A program made the translations under genes and the position numbers. Positions 44,431 through 55,700 of a DNA stretch of 64,000 bases are shown here, one piece after another; the first letter of the stretch is position 1; the number at the start of each line of letters is the position of its first letter. The DNA is from Neonectria sp. B-13. Lineage: Eukaryota > Ascomycota > Sordariomycetes > Hypocreales > Nectriaceae. The stretch is from NCBI GenBank assembly GCA_002682825.1, contig NOKP01000004.1:327711-391710 (forward strand), read 5' to 3'. Under the pieces are notes generated by a model. It ran no database searches, had not been told where the DNA came from, and saw only the letters and a list, made by a program, of their open reading frames with translations.

Positions 44431-46304
44431 TTATAGAATGTACCTAAACTGAGGATTCTAGATGGTGTTAGCGGCTTTCTGTGAGAAAAAGGGGTTGATC
44501 CTACCTTTTTGTCGGTCACATCATCCTCATATGCATGGTCGAAGCCTTCTGGTGTTCCAGCCTTGTCGCGCTGGCGGTTCGTCCACATGCATAGGAAACG
44601 ATAGACGAGTGCCAAAACCCCAGCAGTGATTGATGTGATAACAACCACGATGAATCCTGATTCATATCGAGGTGCCTCTTCCTTCTTAAAGACGAGAGGT
44701 CCCACAAAATTTCCTAAGGTCTGAGTTAGCTTCATGAAGTGAACCTGAGTGTTGGAAGATGCTCGCACCTAGACAGTAGCCGATATACATGCCCGAAGAG
44801 GCGATGGACCTCTTTGTGTAACCAGCCGTGTTGGCAATTTGCATTCCCATTAGCACAGCGTAGCCCGCTCCCACTGACGGCAGGATATAACATGCGAACA
44901 GAAGTGCCCCTGTTGAAGATTTCGGGAGGAGCCATAGGAGAAGAGCAGCCAATACTGTGCCCATCTGCGCAATGAAGACCAGATAGGATCGGAGTCCCGG
45001 AAACTTGTAGGCCAGGAAGGGGAATATGAGCTGCATTGTTCCCGCGTAGGCACCTGCTGGCATGACAAGGAGAAGGGAGTGAAGAGTGGTGAATCCCATG
45101 CCGTTAATGATGATGGGAACAAAAGTACTAATCGGACCATTGGCGAACATGGAAAGGAAGGCGATGGAGAAGACAATCCAGAACTTCATGTCGAGCAGCA
45201 GCTCCAAGATTTGTTCGACCTTGAGGTGAGTGTTGCGAACGCCAGAATTATTTGTGCGAAGCCTCGCAACCAGAAGGTATCGTTCTCTTTCGTTGAAGCC
45301 TTTGACTCGCACTGGGTCAGGTGGGAGCACAAAGAAAAGCACGATTCCCCAGAGGATGGTGAGAGAGCCAGCGAAGTAGTACATGTATCTCCATGAAGAG
45401 GTACCTCCGTTGATGATGCCAAATCCGTAGTTGATCAAGGGAGAGAAGACGGACACGTATCCCGTGCAGCTGTACCAGATTCTGAGGGATATAGTAAGCA
45501 TGTTGTCTAGCTCGTGAGGGATCGAGCTTGATGCTTACCCCATTCGCATTGCCTGCTCATTCTTTTTGTAGAAGCTTCCCTGATGTGTGGGTTAGGCGAC
45601 TGTCATGACCTTCCACGCGAATGGCCTACTTACCACAATCAACATGAACATGGGACTGATACCGCTCTCCAGAAAACCGAGGAAGAATCTCTGAATGTAA
45701 ATGCCTTGATAGCTCTTGCAGACAGTCGTCAGGATAAGACAAAGGCCCCAGGTGGTAACGATTCCGGAAGCGACACGCTCAACCGGGTAGCGTTGGGCGA
45801 GGACCATGGCCGGATAAGCTCCAACAATGAAGCCAAGGTAGAAGATGGAGGCTGCCCAGGAGTATCGGTTGCCAACAAGGAGGTCCAAGTCATCTCGAAG
45901 CCCAAAGATTGCCTATCATGACACCTCGTTAGTAAATAGCGAAGTTATTGTTAGGCTCTAAAACATACGGCTTGAGAGAGCATGGCCTTGTCGTAGTACT
46001 GGAGTCCGTAGGTCGCACATAGTACCGGCATGAGTCTCCAGTCAATCTTGCGGCGCAGCTTCTTCTCCTCGTCGGCAGCCCAAGTCTCTTCACCAGTGTA
46101 GTTTTCCAAGACTCTCAACGCCTCGTCATCGTGAACCACGTCGACAGGCCGGGCAACCTTGGGCTGGTGTCCAGTCATGGCATTTTCGACTTGATGTATC
46201 GGCGTTCCTTTCTCCGAATCTGACATGTTCAACGATGGTCGTACGAAGAAACCTGGAGATGATTGCGAGTTGTTTCTGTCAGTCTGGCCTGGGGCTGTAT
46301 CCAT
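44431..46304 (-). CDS. MFS transporter, DAL5-type allantoate/organic-anion permease family
   Basis: Plasma-membrane anion:proton symporter of the DAL5 group. Six exons (46304-45969, 45912-45634, 45579-45539, 45481-44769, 44713-44505, 44457-44431), 534 aa. The family marks are KKLRRKIDWRLMPVLCATYG, LQYYDKAMLSQA, FFLGFLESGISPMFMLIV (joined to GSFYKKNEQAMRMG by splicing), FLSMFANGPISTF and GYCLGNFVGPLVFK. The last 27-nt exon supplies NPQFRYIL, the usual family tail; without that splice the frame would drift into an atypical end. An inner ATG (MSDSEKGTP) is an alternative start. Transcribed divergently from the MBL hydrolase, whose ATG is 538 bp away, so shared control is plausible. Confidence 0.93.
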
Positions 46305-46842
46305 TTTTATGCATATAGAGTAACGTCGGACCCCATGGGGAACGAGGTTGGTTAGGAGTGTGGCGGGGTTTCCCCAGAGTCCACGTTCACCAACCTGGCG
46401 GATGAAGTCACAAGGGCTCCTAGTCTATGTTAGCGTCTTCGGAGCACTAGGAGCAAGGCTTGGCGGGAGCTGCTCGGGACTCTCGAAAGCGGGTTACCGA
46501 CGGATAGCCGAGCAAAGACTGGGGGCATGGGTCACTTCAGCCACGAAATAACCAACTTCGGTTGTGATGAATCCTGGTGCAAGCCCGGATCGCTCAGCTG
46601 CCAAGGTCCCTTGTTGATTCTTCTTGACTCGGAGATACGGGCCTAGACCTGGTCGTGCGCGAGGGATTGGGATCAATTACTGGACCAACAAGGAATCCTC
46701 CACCCCGCGCGTAACTCGATTCACTCTCGGACACATCAACGCATTCACCGTTCACTCAACAGAAAGCCCACGCCACTCAATCGATATCCTTGGCCTCGGC
46801 CTCATTTAGAACTTTGAAAGAAGATACCTCAACTAGTCCACC
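46305..46842. promoter_or_regulatory. Divergent intergenic region, transporter/MBL hydrolase
   Basis: 538 bp between two divergent start codons, a likely bidirectional promoter. No coding signal and no operator recognised. Confidence 0.4.
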
Positions 46843-48039
46843 ATGTCCCACGAGGCGCAACTCATACAGATCCCCGCAGGTGGGGAGACTGTCGTTGTCA
46901 AATTGATAAATCCCGTCAATTTTGGGCCAGCTATTCTCAAGAGATTCATGGCACCCCCAGTCCCAGGTCTAGAGACGTTCCAGACCTCTCCTTCATTTTC
47001 GTTCTTATTGGAACACCCCTCAGGCCGTAAGCTGGTCTTTGACCTCGGGATTCGAAAGGACTATAACAACTACTCGCCGAGTATCACGGAATACCTGCCA
47101 AGCACAAACTACGATATACAGGTCCAAAAGAATGTCGTGGACATTTTAGAGGAGAAAGGTGTCGCAGCTAAAGACGTTGAGGCAGTCATTTGGAGGCAAG
47201 TAAAATTAGGGCGATACTCTTCATACCGCGCAGCTAATGGAAGTCACGAGCAGTCACTGGCATTGGGACCATATCGGAGACCCGTCCACCTTTCCTACAA
47301 CCACTGATCTAGTGGTTGGACCTGGGTTTAAAGATGCCATGCTTCCAGGTGCCCCATCAAACCCGGCATCCCCGATTTTGGAGAGCGACTACACGTAAGC
47401 CAACAATGTCTCCTAGTACATTCGGCTACTTATTGACTTCATACTAGTGGCCGCAATCTTCGCGAGATCAGGTTTGACGGTCCGGACACACTTCATATTG
47501 GCAAATTCCCGGCATTTGACTACTTCGGCGATGGCTCGTTTTACCTCCTAGATAGCCCCGGACACGCGGTTGGTCATCTTTGCGGTTTAGCTCGAACAAC
47601 TAAAAGCCCGGATACGTTTGTTCTGCTAGGTGGCGATGTTTGCCACTATGCAGGTCTTTTACGGCCGTCGAGATGTATGGGTTTACCAGAAACAATCACC
47701 CCGCACCCATGCCACCCTGATGAGAACATGTCTCTATGTCCCGGAGATGCGTTTGAAGAGTTGCAAAAGTCGCGTGGGAGGAAACCAAGTGATACTCTCT
47801 ATGACATGACGTTTGGTTTCGATATCCCACTGGCAAAACAGACGGTTTCCCACCTACAACAACTGGACTGCGATGAAAACATCTTCATCATCATTGCACA
47901 CGACTCGACCGTCAGAGATGGCGTGGCCCATTTCCCAGATAGCCTGAACGACTGGAAGGAGAAGGGATGGGGCAAAGGTTTGAGATGGGCCTTTTTGCGC
48001 GATTTGAAGACTTACTGGATGTCGAAGGGCCTGGCTTAA
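46843..48039 (+). CDS. Metallo-beta-lactamase-fold hydrolase (lactonase-like)
   Basis: Three exons (46843-47195, 47254-47394, 47448-48039), 361 aa. The metal motif HxHxDH (SHWHWDHIGDPSTFP; His119, His121, Asp123, His124) exists only if a GC-AG intron is spliced out. Further ligands are His in DSPGHAVGHL, Asp in LLGGDVCHYAG and His in IIIAHDSTV. Upstream, LVFDLGIRKDYNNYSP and FSFLLEHPSGRKL are typical of fungal MBL proteins related to acyl-lactone hydrolases. Probable soluble hydrolase of an ester or lactone; the true substrate is unknown. It stands head to head with the DAL5-type transporter and 0.8 kb from the flavin monooxygenase, consistent with a shared catabolic task. Confidence 0.9.
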
Positions 48040-48079
48040 TAGCGGAAGTATTCAGGCTCCATAGCTAGACATACCACTT

Positions 48080-48270
48080 CTATACGGAGGAGTATTTCAA
48101 ACGTTTAGTCCTAAAGAAAAAGGAATTATGCTATTAGCCCTAGGCTAAAGATATTAAATACTTTTATATTTATCTATTAGCTAAGGCCTACTAAGATTTT
48201 AGTATACTGAAGGCCCTAACTGGCCTAATACCCTTAGATCTTTACAGGACCTAACGGATAACTTGTCATT
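48080..48270. repeat. Dispersed AT-rich repeat, copy A
   Basis: Aligns end to end in the same orientation with 61151-61332. Shared blocks include AGCCCTAGGCTAA, TTAGCTAA, CCTACTAAG and ACTTGTCATT. By eye about three quarters of positions match, and many differences are C/T or G/A. No coding capacity, so probably a non-autonomous element or a piece of one. Confidence 0.7.
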
Positions 48271-48851
48271 CTGGGCAACACAGCTTGCATCTTGAGGTAT
48301 CTGACAAGGATTAAAGGTCTCTAGCATGGGATAGGCCTGTTGAAATGCTCCTCCGCAATTTGGAATAATTATCATATTTAATAGAGTCCGCCTATTGATC
48401 GTTGCAATTCCGACAGCTTGCATGGTCAAGTCGGCTATTGTTCTCCACTCGCGAGCCTGCACTCCGCACTCTCAAACCCCGCCGGCAATCCCAATCCGCG
48501 ATAGTACGACATCGACAAGCGAGAGGGAGGCTTCGGTAAGTACCGTCCTTAATCTCGCCGGCAATCATAGGTTATCTGCTTTTGGTAAGGTTGGGAGGAC
48601 ACCCCGCGTTATGCCTTGATCTAGTGTGGATTCAACCCTGGCTCTACCATAATTACGAACAGTCCTGCGGCTTGTGCCTCACAGTAATTGCGCATAGTTC
48701 AACATAAGACATCAGACGACTTGAATTGATAAGCCTCCACCAAGCATTTCAACTTCATCAACCTCGTCTAGTTAGATAACCCTTTATCTGACGACCTGAA
48801 AGAACCCGTATACACATTCAAGACATCATCTTGTCTATAGACGCAGCCGAA
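48271..48851. other. Intergenic, monooxygenase promoter side
   Basis: No gene seen. Follows repeat copy A and leads to the ATG at 48852. Confidence 0.4.
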
Positions 48852-50598
48852 ATGGGTTCAACAGACGGGCTGAATGGGCAACTCGGCGATAAAAGCGGCC
48901 ATGGTGCAGCAAACGACAACCCGTTTAAGGCTGCGAATGCGAGTCTGGATTATGATGTTCTCATTGTCGGCGCTGGCCTCAGTGGCATCTACTCACTCTA
49001 TCGAATGCGCCAACTCAACTTGAGAGTGAGGGTTCTAGAAGCTGGGTCAGCGGAGGGTGGCACATGGTTCTGGTAATTAGTCGCTTCATCCAATGCTCTG
49101 TCGAATGTGAAGCTGACATGAGACTAGGAACCGATATCCGGGTGCGAGATTTGACTCGGAGAGCTACTCGTACATCTTCTCTTTCAGCCAAGAGGTTTTG
49201 GATGAATGGACATGGACAGAACACTTTGCGCCCCAGACCGAGACGTTGAAGTACGCCCAATATCTCACCAACAAGTTTGAGCTCAGGAAGGACATGCAAT
49301 TCAATACTCGCGTACGCTCAGCGCATTGGCAGCAAAGTCGCAACTCGTGGCTCTTAACCGACGAAGGGGGCGAGACATACACTTGTCGCTATCTTATCAC
49401 TGCCATGGGCATTCTCAACGAGCCTACTTTGCCAAACATCCCCGGCGTCCGCGACTTCAAGGGCGCAGCGTGGCATACTGCGAGGTGGCCTGCCGATGCA
49501 CCGAGCCTCGAAGGGAAACGTGTTGGAATTATCGGCACCGGAGCAACAGCCATCCAAACCATACAGGCCATCGCGGATCAAGTTGGCCACTTGACTGTCT
49601 TTCAACGAACCGCAAATTGGACCGCTCCACTGAGGAACAAGAAGATCACGCCGGAGGAGATGAAGAAGATCCGTAAAGATTACCCCGAAATATTTCGCCA
49701 ATGCTTGGACTCATACTCGTGTTTCATACACGTGAGCGACAAGAGAAGCGTGTTTTCATTGTCAGAAGAGGAGCGCCTTGCTCATTGGGAGGACTTGTAC
49801 TCCCAACCTGGTTTTGCCAAAGTGCTTTCTGTAGAGTCGGATATCTACACCGACAAAAAAGCGAACGAACTCTACAGTGCGTTCTATGCGGACAAGATCC
49901 GGGCCCGAGTCAAGGATCCCATAGTCGCCGAGAGACTTGTTCCTAAAACCCATGGCTTTGGCACGCGGCGAGTACCCCTTGAAAGTGGCTATTATGAAGT
50001 GTTCAACCAGCCAAACGTTGAGTTGGTGGACCTTTCCAACAACGCCATTGAGAAGATTACTGAGGGCGCTGTGCAAACTTGTGACGGGAAATACGACCTC
50101 GATATTCTTATCTATGCAACTGGCTTTGATGCTGTTACGGGATCCTTCAACGCCATTGAATTCAAGGGCCTCAACGACACAAATCTCAAAGACGTGTGGG
50201 ATGACGGGATTCGAACTTTCCTAGGCTTAACCGTCCACCAGTTTCCTAACATGTTTATGATGATGGGGCCTCATCAAATGTTCGGTAACATCCCTCGAAG
50301 TATCGAGTACGCAGTTGAGTGGGTGGCAGACTTTATCCGATACGCCCAGGAACACAACGTGTTGTATGTGGAAGCGACGGAAGAGGGTATGAACCGGTGG
50401 ACGGATCACGTGCACGAATGCGGAAAGGGCTTGTTAGCGAACGAAGTTGATTCATGGATGACTGGGGTGAACAAGAATCTTGCTCACAAGCAGAAGAGGT
50501 CGATGACACGATATAATGGGCCGGCACCAGGCTACAGAAAGAGGTGCGACGAGGTGAAGCAGAGGGCTTATTCGGACTTTGTCATGAAGCGAGGGTAG
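48852..50598 (+). CDS. Baeyer-Villiger-type flavin monooxygenase
   Basis: FAD- and NADPH-dependent monooxygenase converting ketones to esters or lactones. Two exons (48852-49072, 49128-50598), 563 aa. ATG 48852 (MGSTDGLNGQ) is the first in frame. The FAD site IVGAGLSGIYS is at residues 38-48, and EGGTWFWNRYPGARFDSES spans the splice junction. The BVMO fingerprint FKGAAWHTARW (Phe184, Gly186, His190, Trp194) is intact. The second Rossmann motif is GIIGTGATAIQ and the late motif is YATGFDAVTG. The C-terminal MMMGPHQMFGNIPRSIEYAVEW region is that of cyclohexanone- or cycloalkanone-type enzymes. No signal peptide. Neighbours (MBL hydrolase, esterase, SDR, ADH) could process its product or supply its ketone. 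The ketone itself is not predictable. Confidence 0.95.
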
Positions 50599-50863
50599 TT
50601 GTTAGTGGGTGACCACCTATTATGAGAGATATGACCAATTGGTTCAGACAGCCAAAGGATTGCACATAAACCAAGATAGTCCTTGTTTGTTACGTTGGTG
50701 GAAGTTACTCATATACCCACTCGATAGAATAATTTCCCTCTGGCTTTCAGTTCGAAACAGTATTAGTCCCGCCTACAAAAACAACCAGAACCGTCGTATA
50801 ACTAAAAGACCTAGGTTAGCAAGGTGTCGAAAGCTTTGCGGCAGCGCCAGGAGGGAAGGCCTC

Positions 50864-51980
50864 CTACGTTGCACCAGCCACTGCTAAGTCCACTGTCCTA
50901 GCGTTTGTCAATAGAGACACGCATAATACAAATGCGGCTGTTGCAATTATCATGACAACCAGTCTGGCATTTAGGCTGTCAATGAAGTTGCAGATGATCA
51001 CCGGGGCTAGGAGTAGAAACACGATGAGAGGACTCAGGATCGCTCGTGCCACTTTCATTGTTGACGACCGAGGGAAAATGTGAACGCAAGGATCGCTCGA
51101 CTTCGGCTTGAGCCCCTAGTAGTCTGTTAATATTATTCCAAATCACATTTTCGCATTCAGCAAATACTGAATTGGTATCCCGTATCCTCACCTTGCTGAG
51201 ACGCCGCACAATCTTATCGCAGACTGTTCTTTCTAACCATTTGACTACTCCGTCCTCTACGGAGGAGATTGCCGCTAAATCGTCACCGCTTTTGAGAAAG
51301 TTTGTCTCTTTTCTGGCAATGCAAGCGTTTCCGACCAACCAACGTTGAAGACTCGACACATAATCTTTATGAGGCTTCTCATACGCGAGCGCTCGTTGAC
51401 TTCTCTCCAACATGTCGTCTACATTCGGAGCTTATTATTAGTCCAGTACTTACCTCTAATTGAGAACAAAGCTTGCAATCTTACCGTAGGCAGCTAGACT
51501 GGTGTGCAGTTTCGAAATTATGGCTTCTCGCTCGGGGTTTTTGTCTTCGCGGCGGGAAGCAAGGAACAGAGGTGCTTTTTCGGTTTGGTCAACTCTCCTG
51601 AGCTGCTCTTCAAGATCGACGATCTCATCCTGTGCTAGTAGTAAAAGACGTGTACGAAGACCAGAGAATCGTCGGAAAATGTGAAATGATTCATGCGCCG
51701 CCATCAAAGCCGAAAATCGTGGATATCCCTTGCGGTGGTCCTCGACTTTGTTAAGTTAATACGCCTGCTCACGAAGTTTCAAGGGTTGTGGTGGACTGGA
51801 CGCACTCTGAGTCTGGTCCATGTCCCTACCACCTTCGCTTTCACCACAACTTTGAAACCTTTGTCTTAATGTACGCAAAAGCTGTGATGGTGAAACGCAT
51901 TGTCGGAGGAAACGATAAGGTGTCGGTGGTGGGGTAAATGTTGGAGAACCCAGCTCAATATCGGTCATTGTGACGTTCAT
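50864..51980 (-). CDS. DUF6594-type membrane protein, possibly disrupted near the N-terminus
   Basis: Three exons: up to 51485, 51418-51192, and 51115-50864. Conserved text is YPRFSAL, HESFHIFRRFSGLRTRLLLL, DEIVDLEEQL and, after splicing, KPKSSDPCVHIFPRSST, then C-terminal TM helices (ILSPLIVFLLLAPVIICNF, LVVMIIATAAFVLCVSLL). This is the fungal DUF6594 layout, a helical cytoplasmic part and two or three C-terminal TMs; the end (LAVAGAT) is slightly short. The ATG at 51980 is in the same frame but separated by a TAA (51758-51756) just before the conserved core. A 27-nt segment with intron-like ends covers that stop but is too short for a normal intron. So the model is a readthrough pseudogene, has a missed 5' exon, or contains an exceptional micro-intron. 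Function unknown. Confidence 0.65.
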
Positions 51981-52799
51981 TCTTGCTCAAAAGTAAGACG
52001 AGCAACAAGACTTGTAACGGCAATGGCGAGAGGAGGAGGCTTGTTATAATTCGCTGCCCGCCGAACGCCGGCAAAGACTTGAAATAAATACCTTGCTCAA
52101 TACCGCTTTTGAGGCTGAGATTGCTGCCTGATGAGTTGTATACGAGTTGGGCAAGGCAAATGCGCAGATTCGCAGGCAAGATGACGTGCGGCATAAGTAT
52201 TGGCCGCCTCGTTTACTTGATGAGCACCCAACTGCTATAAATTATGGGGAAACTCCCCAATGGTTCGCATCTATTCTTTCAACCTTTGCTACTTAGTCTG
52301 TCACAATTGGTTACGCAGTACTACATAATACCTCCAGGATGAGCGAAAACCATCAGTTCGTGTTTATAAACCCTCATCCATAACTAGTTCTAATTTAATT
52401 ATCCGGCACTTAGTGTTGCTCGAGACGTGAACCACTCAAGCCGGGACGGTGAAGCTGCCTTGTAGAGTTCCGTCCCTTTTCGGTGAGCTATTATATCGAC
52501 GTATTTTAACGAAGGCACACGAGACTCCAAATTAAGGAGATCGCTTACCTCCGAATGACTGTCTTGGGCTACTGTGCGCACAATGTAAGTAACGCTTTAC
52601 TACCCGAGTATAGGCAATACTCAATCTTGGGTGTGTCTGCGACTTTTATGATCAAAACAGGAAAGAGAAGAGATCTTTATTGATGACATTCAGTCACTAT
52701 TCATGTTCAAAAGAATTAGAGGAGATATAGAAAGCACCCTTTGCATCTCTTCCTTACAAAATTCCGTGATAATCAGCTTCTAACGAGATAACTCAATAG
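51981..52799. other. Intergenic, no gene seen
   Basis: Between the TPR-CHAT stop and the DUF6594 gene on the same strand. AT-rich, short frames only. Confidence 0.4.
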
Positions 52800-55700
52800 T
52801 TATACTCCATAATGAACATAAGGAACCCAAGTTGGCGGAGCTGTCCTCGTATACCTTTGAGAGATGGCTAAAGAAGCATCTCTTAGAATTCTGTCATCCA
52901 CTCGTTCCCTATTGCTTCTCATTGCCCACCTTTGTCTTTGCGCTGTCTGTTTCATCCACTTCCGCCGGGATCTGATAGACACCCTCGCCCATTTAGTTCC
53001 AAGGTAAGTTCGATGTCTCACCCACTTGGTACCGTGCCTGTCAGGTTTCTTCGCCCTCTTGGTTCTGCTGCTGCCGTCATCTACCGTCCCTCTTCTCCTG
53101 CCTCCGTCCTTCAGCCCATCTAACCAAAGGTCTCGGAGCTTTCGACTAGTTGTGTGGAGCCCCTGACACACTGACTCATCGCTCATTTGTCCATCCCTCA
53201 TGCCTTCGTATACTGCTTTCGCCACCTCCACACAGATTTCGTCATTGACCTCCCACAAGGTACCAATGACGTGGCGGAATCCTGCGAGCTGACAAGCGGT
53301 GACTAAATGGATGCTCTCGTCCATAAATCTCTCCCCTTGGATCCGACTCGTTCCGCAGGCCGAGAGATAGGCAAGAAACGGGGGGTTCTCCTTCAGGTTC
53401 AAGTCTAGGAGGTCGGCCACTCTCAACGGGTTCTTCGTCACATCCTTCAAACACAGGTAGCTCTTTAGCGGGTCATCGTGGTCGGTGCATCCATGTCCGG
53501 CAAAGTGGAAGATCTTGCAGCCACGCAATTGTGCCGTGACTTCATCTTTTCGCTGATCTGGCTCAACAGGATCAAGTCCCACTGGTGAACAGAGACTTCT
53601 TACCATTTCCAATTCTCGGGAAACAAAGGGCAGGCGAGAACGGTCTGGTGTGTGCTCCATAGCAACAAGAACTGCCTTGGATGAGCTGTCTCGTGATACA
53701 CGACGTTGGCGACCATACAGGATAGCTTTGACAGAAGAGCCGTATGAAGACATGACCCTATCAAGCACTGTTTCAGAACTGCGTTTGCTGTGAAGTCCCG
53801 CTGCATGGAGAGGAAATTGCTTCAGAAGCCCGGTAGGAATCCACCATACGTGAGGCCAGTTGTCTTTCGAGGGAGGCTCTGTAAAGCCAAGAGCGTCCAG
53901 GATCGGCGCTGCGATGACATTCCACAACCACTCAAGAACTTGAGGGCTTCCACGGTCGCCTATCTCCACCTTCTCTTGGATAGCCAGCATAGACAAATCA
54001 GGCAATGCTATGTTCTGCATTCTATCCTCACGGAGAAGGAATGCATCGCAGCAAATGTTGCTGACATTGATGATAGCGATTGGGCCGAAGTCTGCAATGA
54101 TCTGCATCGCTGTCGGTCCCGGTGCGCGTAGGAAACCCTCAAATCTGGGAAGTTCACGAATCCGTTCAACCAGTTCATCGAACTCCGTTCCTGCATCGTA
54201 CCGCCTCAACGCTTGGCCCCTCCAGGACATAATCCCGTCGTCTCTAGGCACGACGATGTTAACCGGATTTCCCAATTCTTCCCGAAGGCGTTTAACGGCC
54301 TCTGCAAGTTCCGGGTGATGTTCTCGTAACTCCAAGATGTCGGTCTGCATTTCCTCAAGGGACGCTCCCAGCAAGCCTTGGCCCTGCTCAAGTAGATTCA
54401 GGGCAACATCAACGCCCTTATCAGCTTGTATCGCCACTGCAGCAGCATCAGAAGCCACACCGGCCAGTTCAGCCAGTATGTTTTGTTTGTCATCGTTGTC
54501 AAGTGACCGTCTCGTTAACCTGGGAATGAGACCCATGACGAGTTCCGCAGCCTCGAAGCTCTGTTGCCAATCCGGGTTGATATTCAAGAGCATCATGCAA
54601 GCCTGAATTCGAGAAAGGATGGGCGCGTTGGAATGTCGTAAAGCGGACTGAAAACAAACAATAGCATCGTCGAAGCTATGGTCTCTCCGTCCGTTTGCGT
54701 AGGCTGCGAGAATCCCACTTCCAAGAATATACATCAATTCCCCTCGGTCTGGATGGTCCTCTGGCGTAGAATCAATCGCCTCCCGTGCCACAGCAATCCA
54801 TTCGTCGACGTCAGCAATCGCTCCTGTTTCGGTGCCTTTCTCGATGAGAAGACTTGCAAGGCTTTGCAAGTAGATTGCTCTGTTCGGGTGGTCCTTCGGC
54901 GTTGCGCCGAGTGCAAGCCTGATGAATTGAATGCCAGCATCGCAGTCGGCCATGTTCTTTTTGAGCGAGTATTTCCGCCCAAGCTTAACCCCAAGCTCGT
55001 ACTGATGCCTTGACCGAACCGGATGGCCACTTGGTAGAACATCAATAGCCCGTTTGGAAAGCTGAGTGGATTCTTCGAGGTCAGACTCTGCTCTTGTCCG
55101 CGAAAATCTCTGCTGCAGTTGCACCGCGAGGGTTCCTAGCCGGTTTGACAGGATGGTGGAGTTTCTGCTTGGCTTATCAAGGGCTTGCCTTGTTACTGAG
55201 ATCGCTTCGTTGAGGTCGGCCAAAGCTCCAGTGATTGAATATCTGTTCGCCAGGACACTTCCAAGGGTGGTCAAGGATAGGCCCCTATCCAAGTCGTTGG
55301 TAGAGGTCATTTCCACAGCCTGTTTAGCTAGATCAATGCCTTGTTCAAGGTCAGATATGGAGCCTGTTCTCAAAGATCTCAATCCAAGTAAGGTTCCGAG
55401 ATGCTGCAAAAATAGCGCGTTCTGGACGTAGTCGGGGTCGAGCTGTTGTGTTTTCTTTCCCATAAGGATCGCTTGTTCGAGGTCGTCCAACACTCCCGTA
55501 TTTAGATATTTACTGCAAAGAAAAGCTGACATGTCCCCAAACTGGGCTGCCCGGCCGGAATGATGGTCTGGTGTAATTGCTATTGCTCGATTTGTGATGC
55601 GAATGCCTTTTTCAAGGTCGGTCATGTTTCCTGTCACCCCATACTTGTCACTCAGCCGTGCTCGAAGCGCTCTCAGACCCAAAATTAGCCCTGGATCGTC

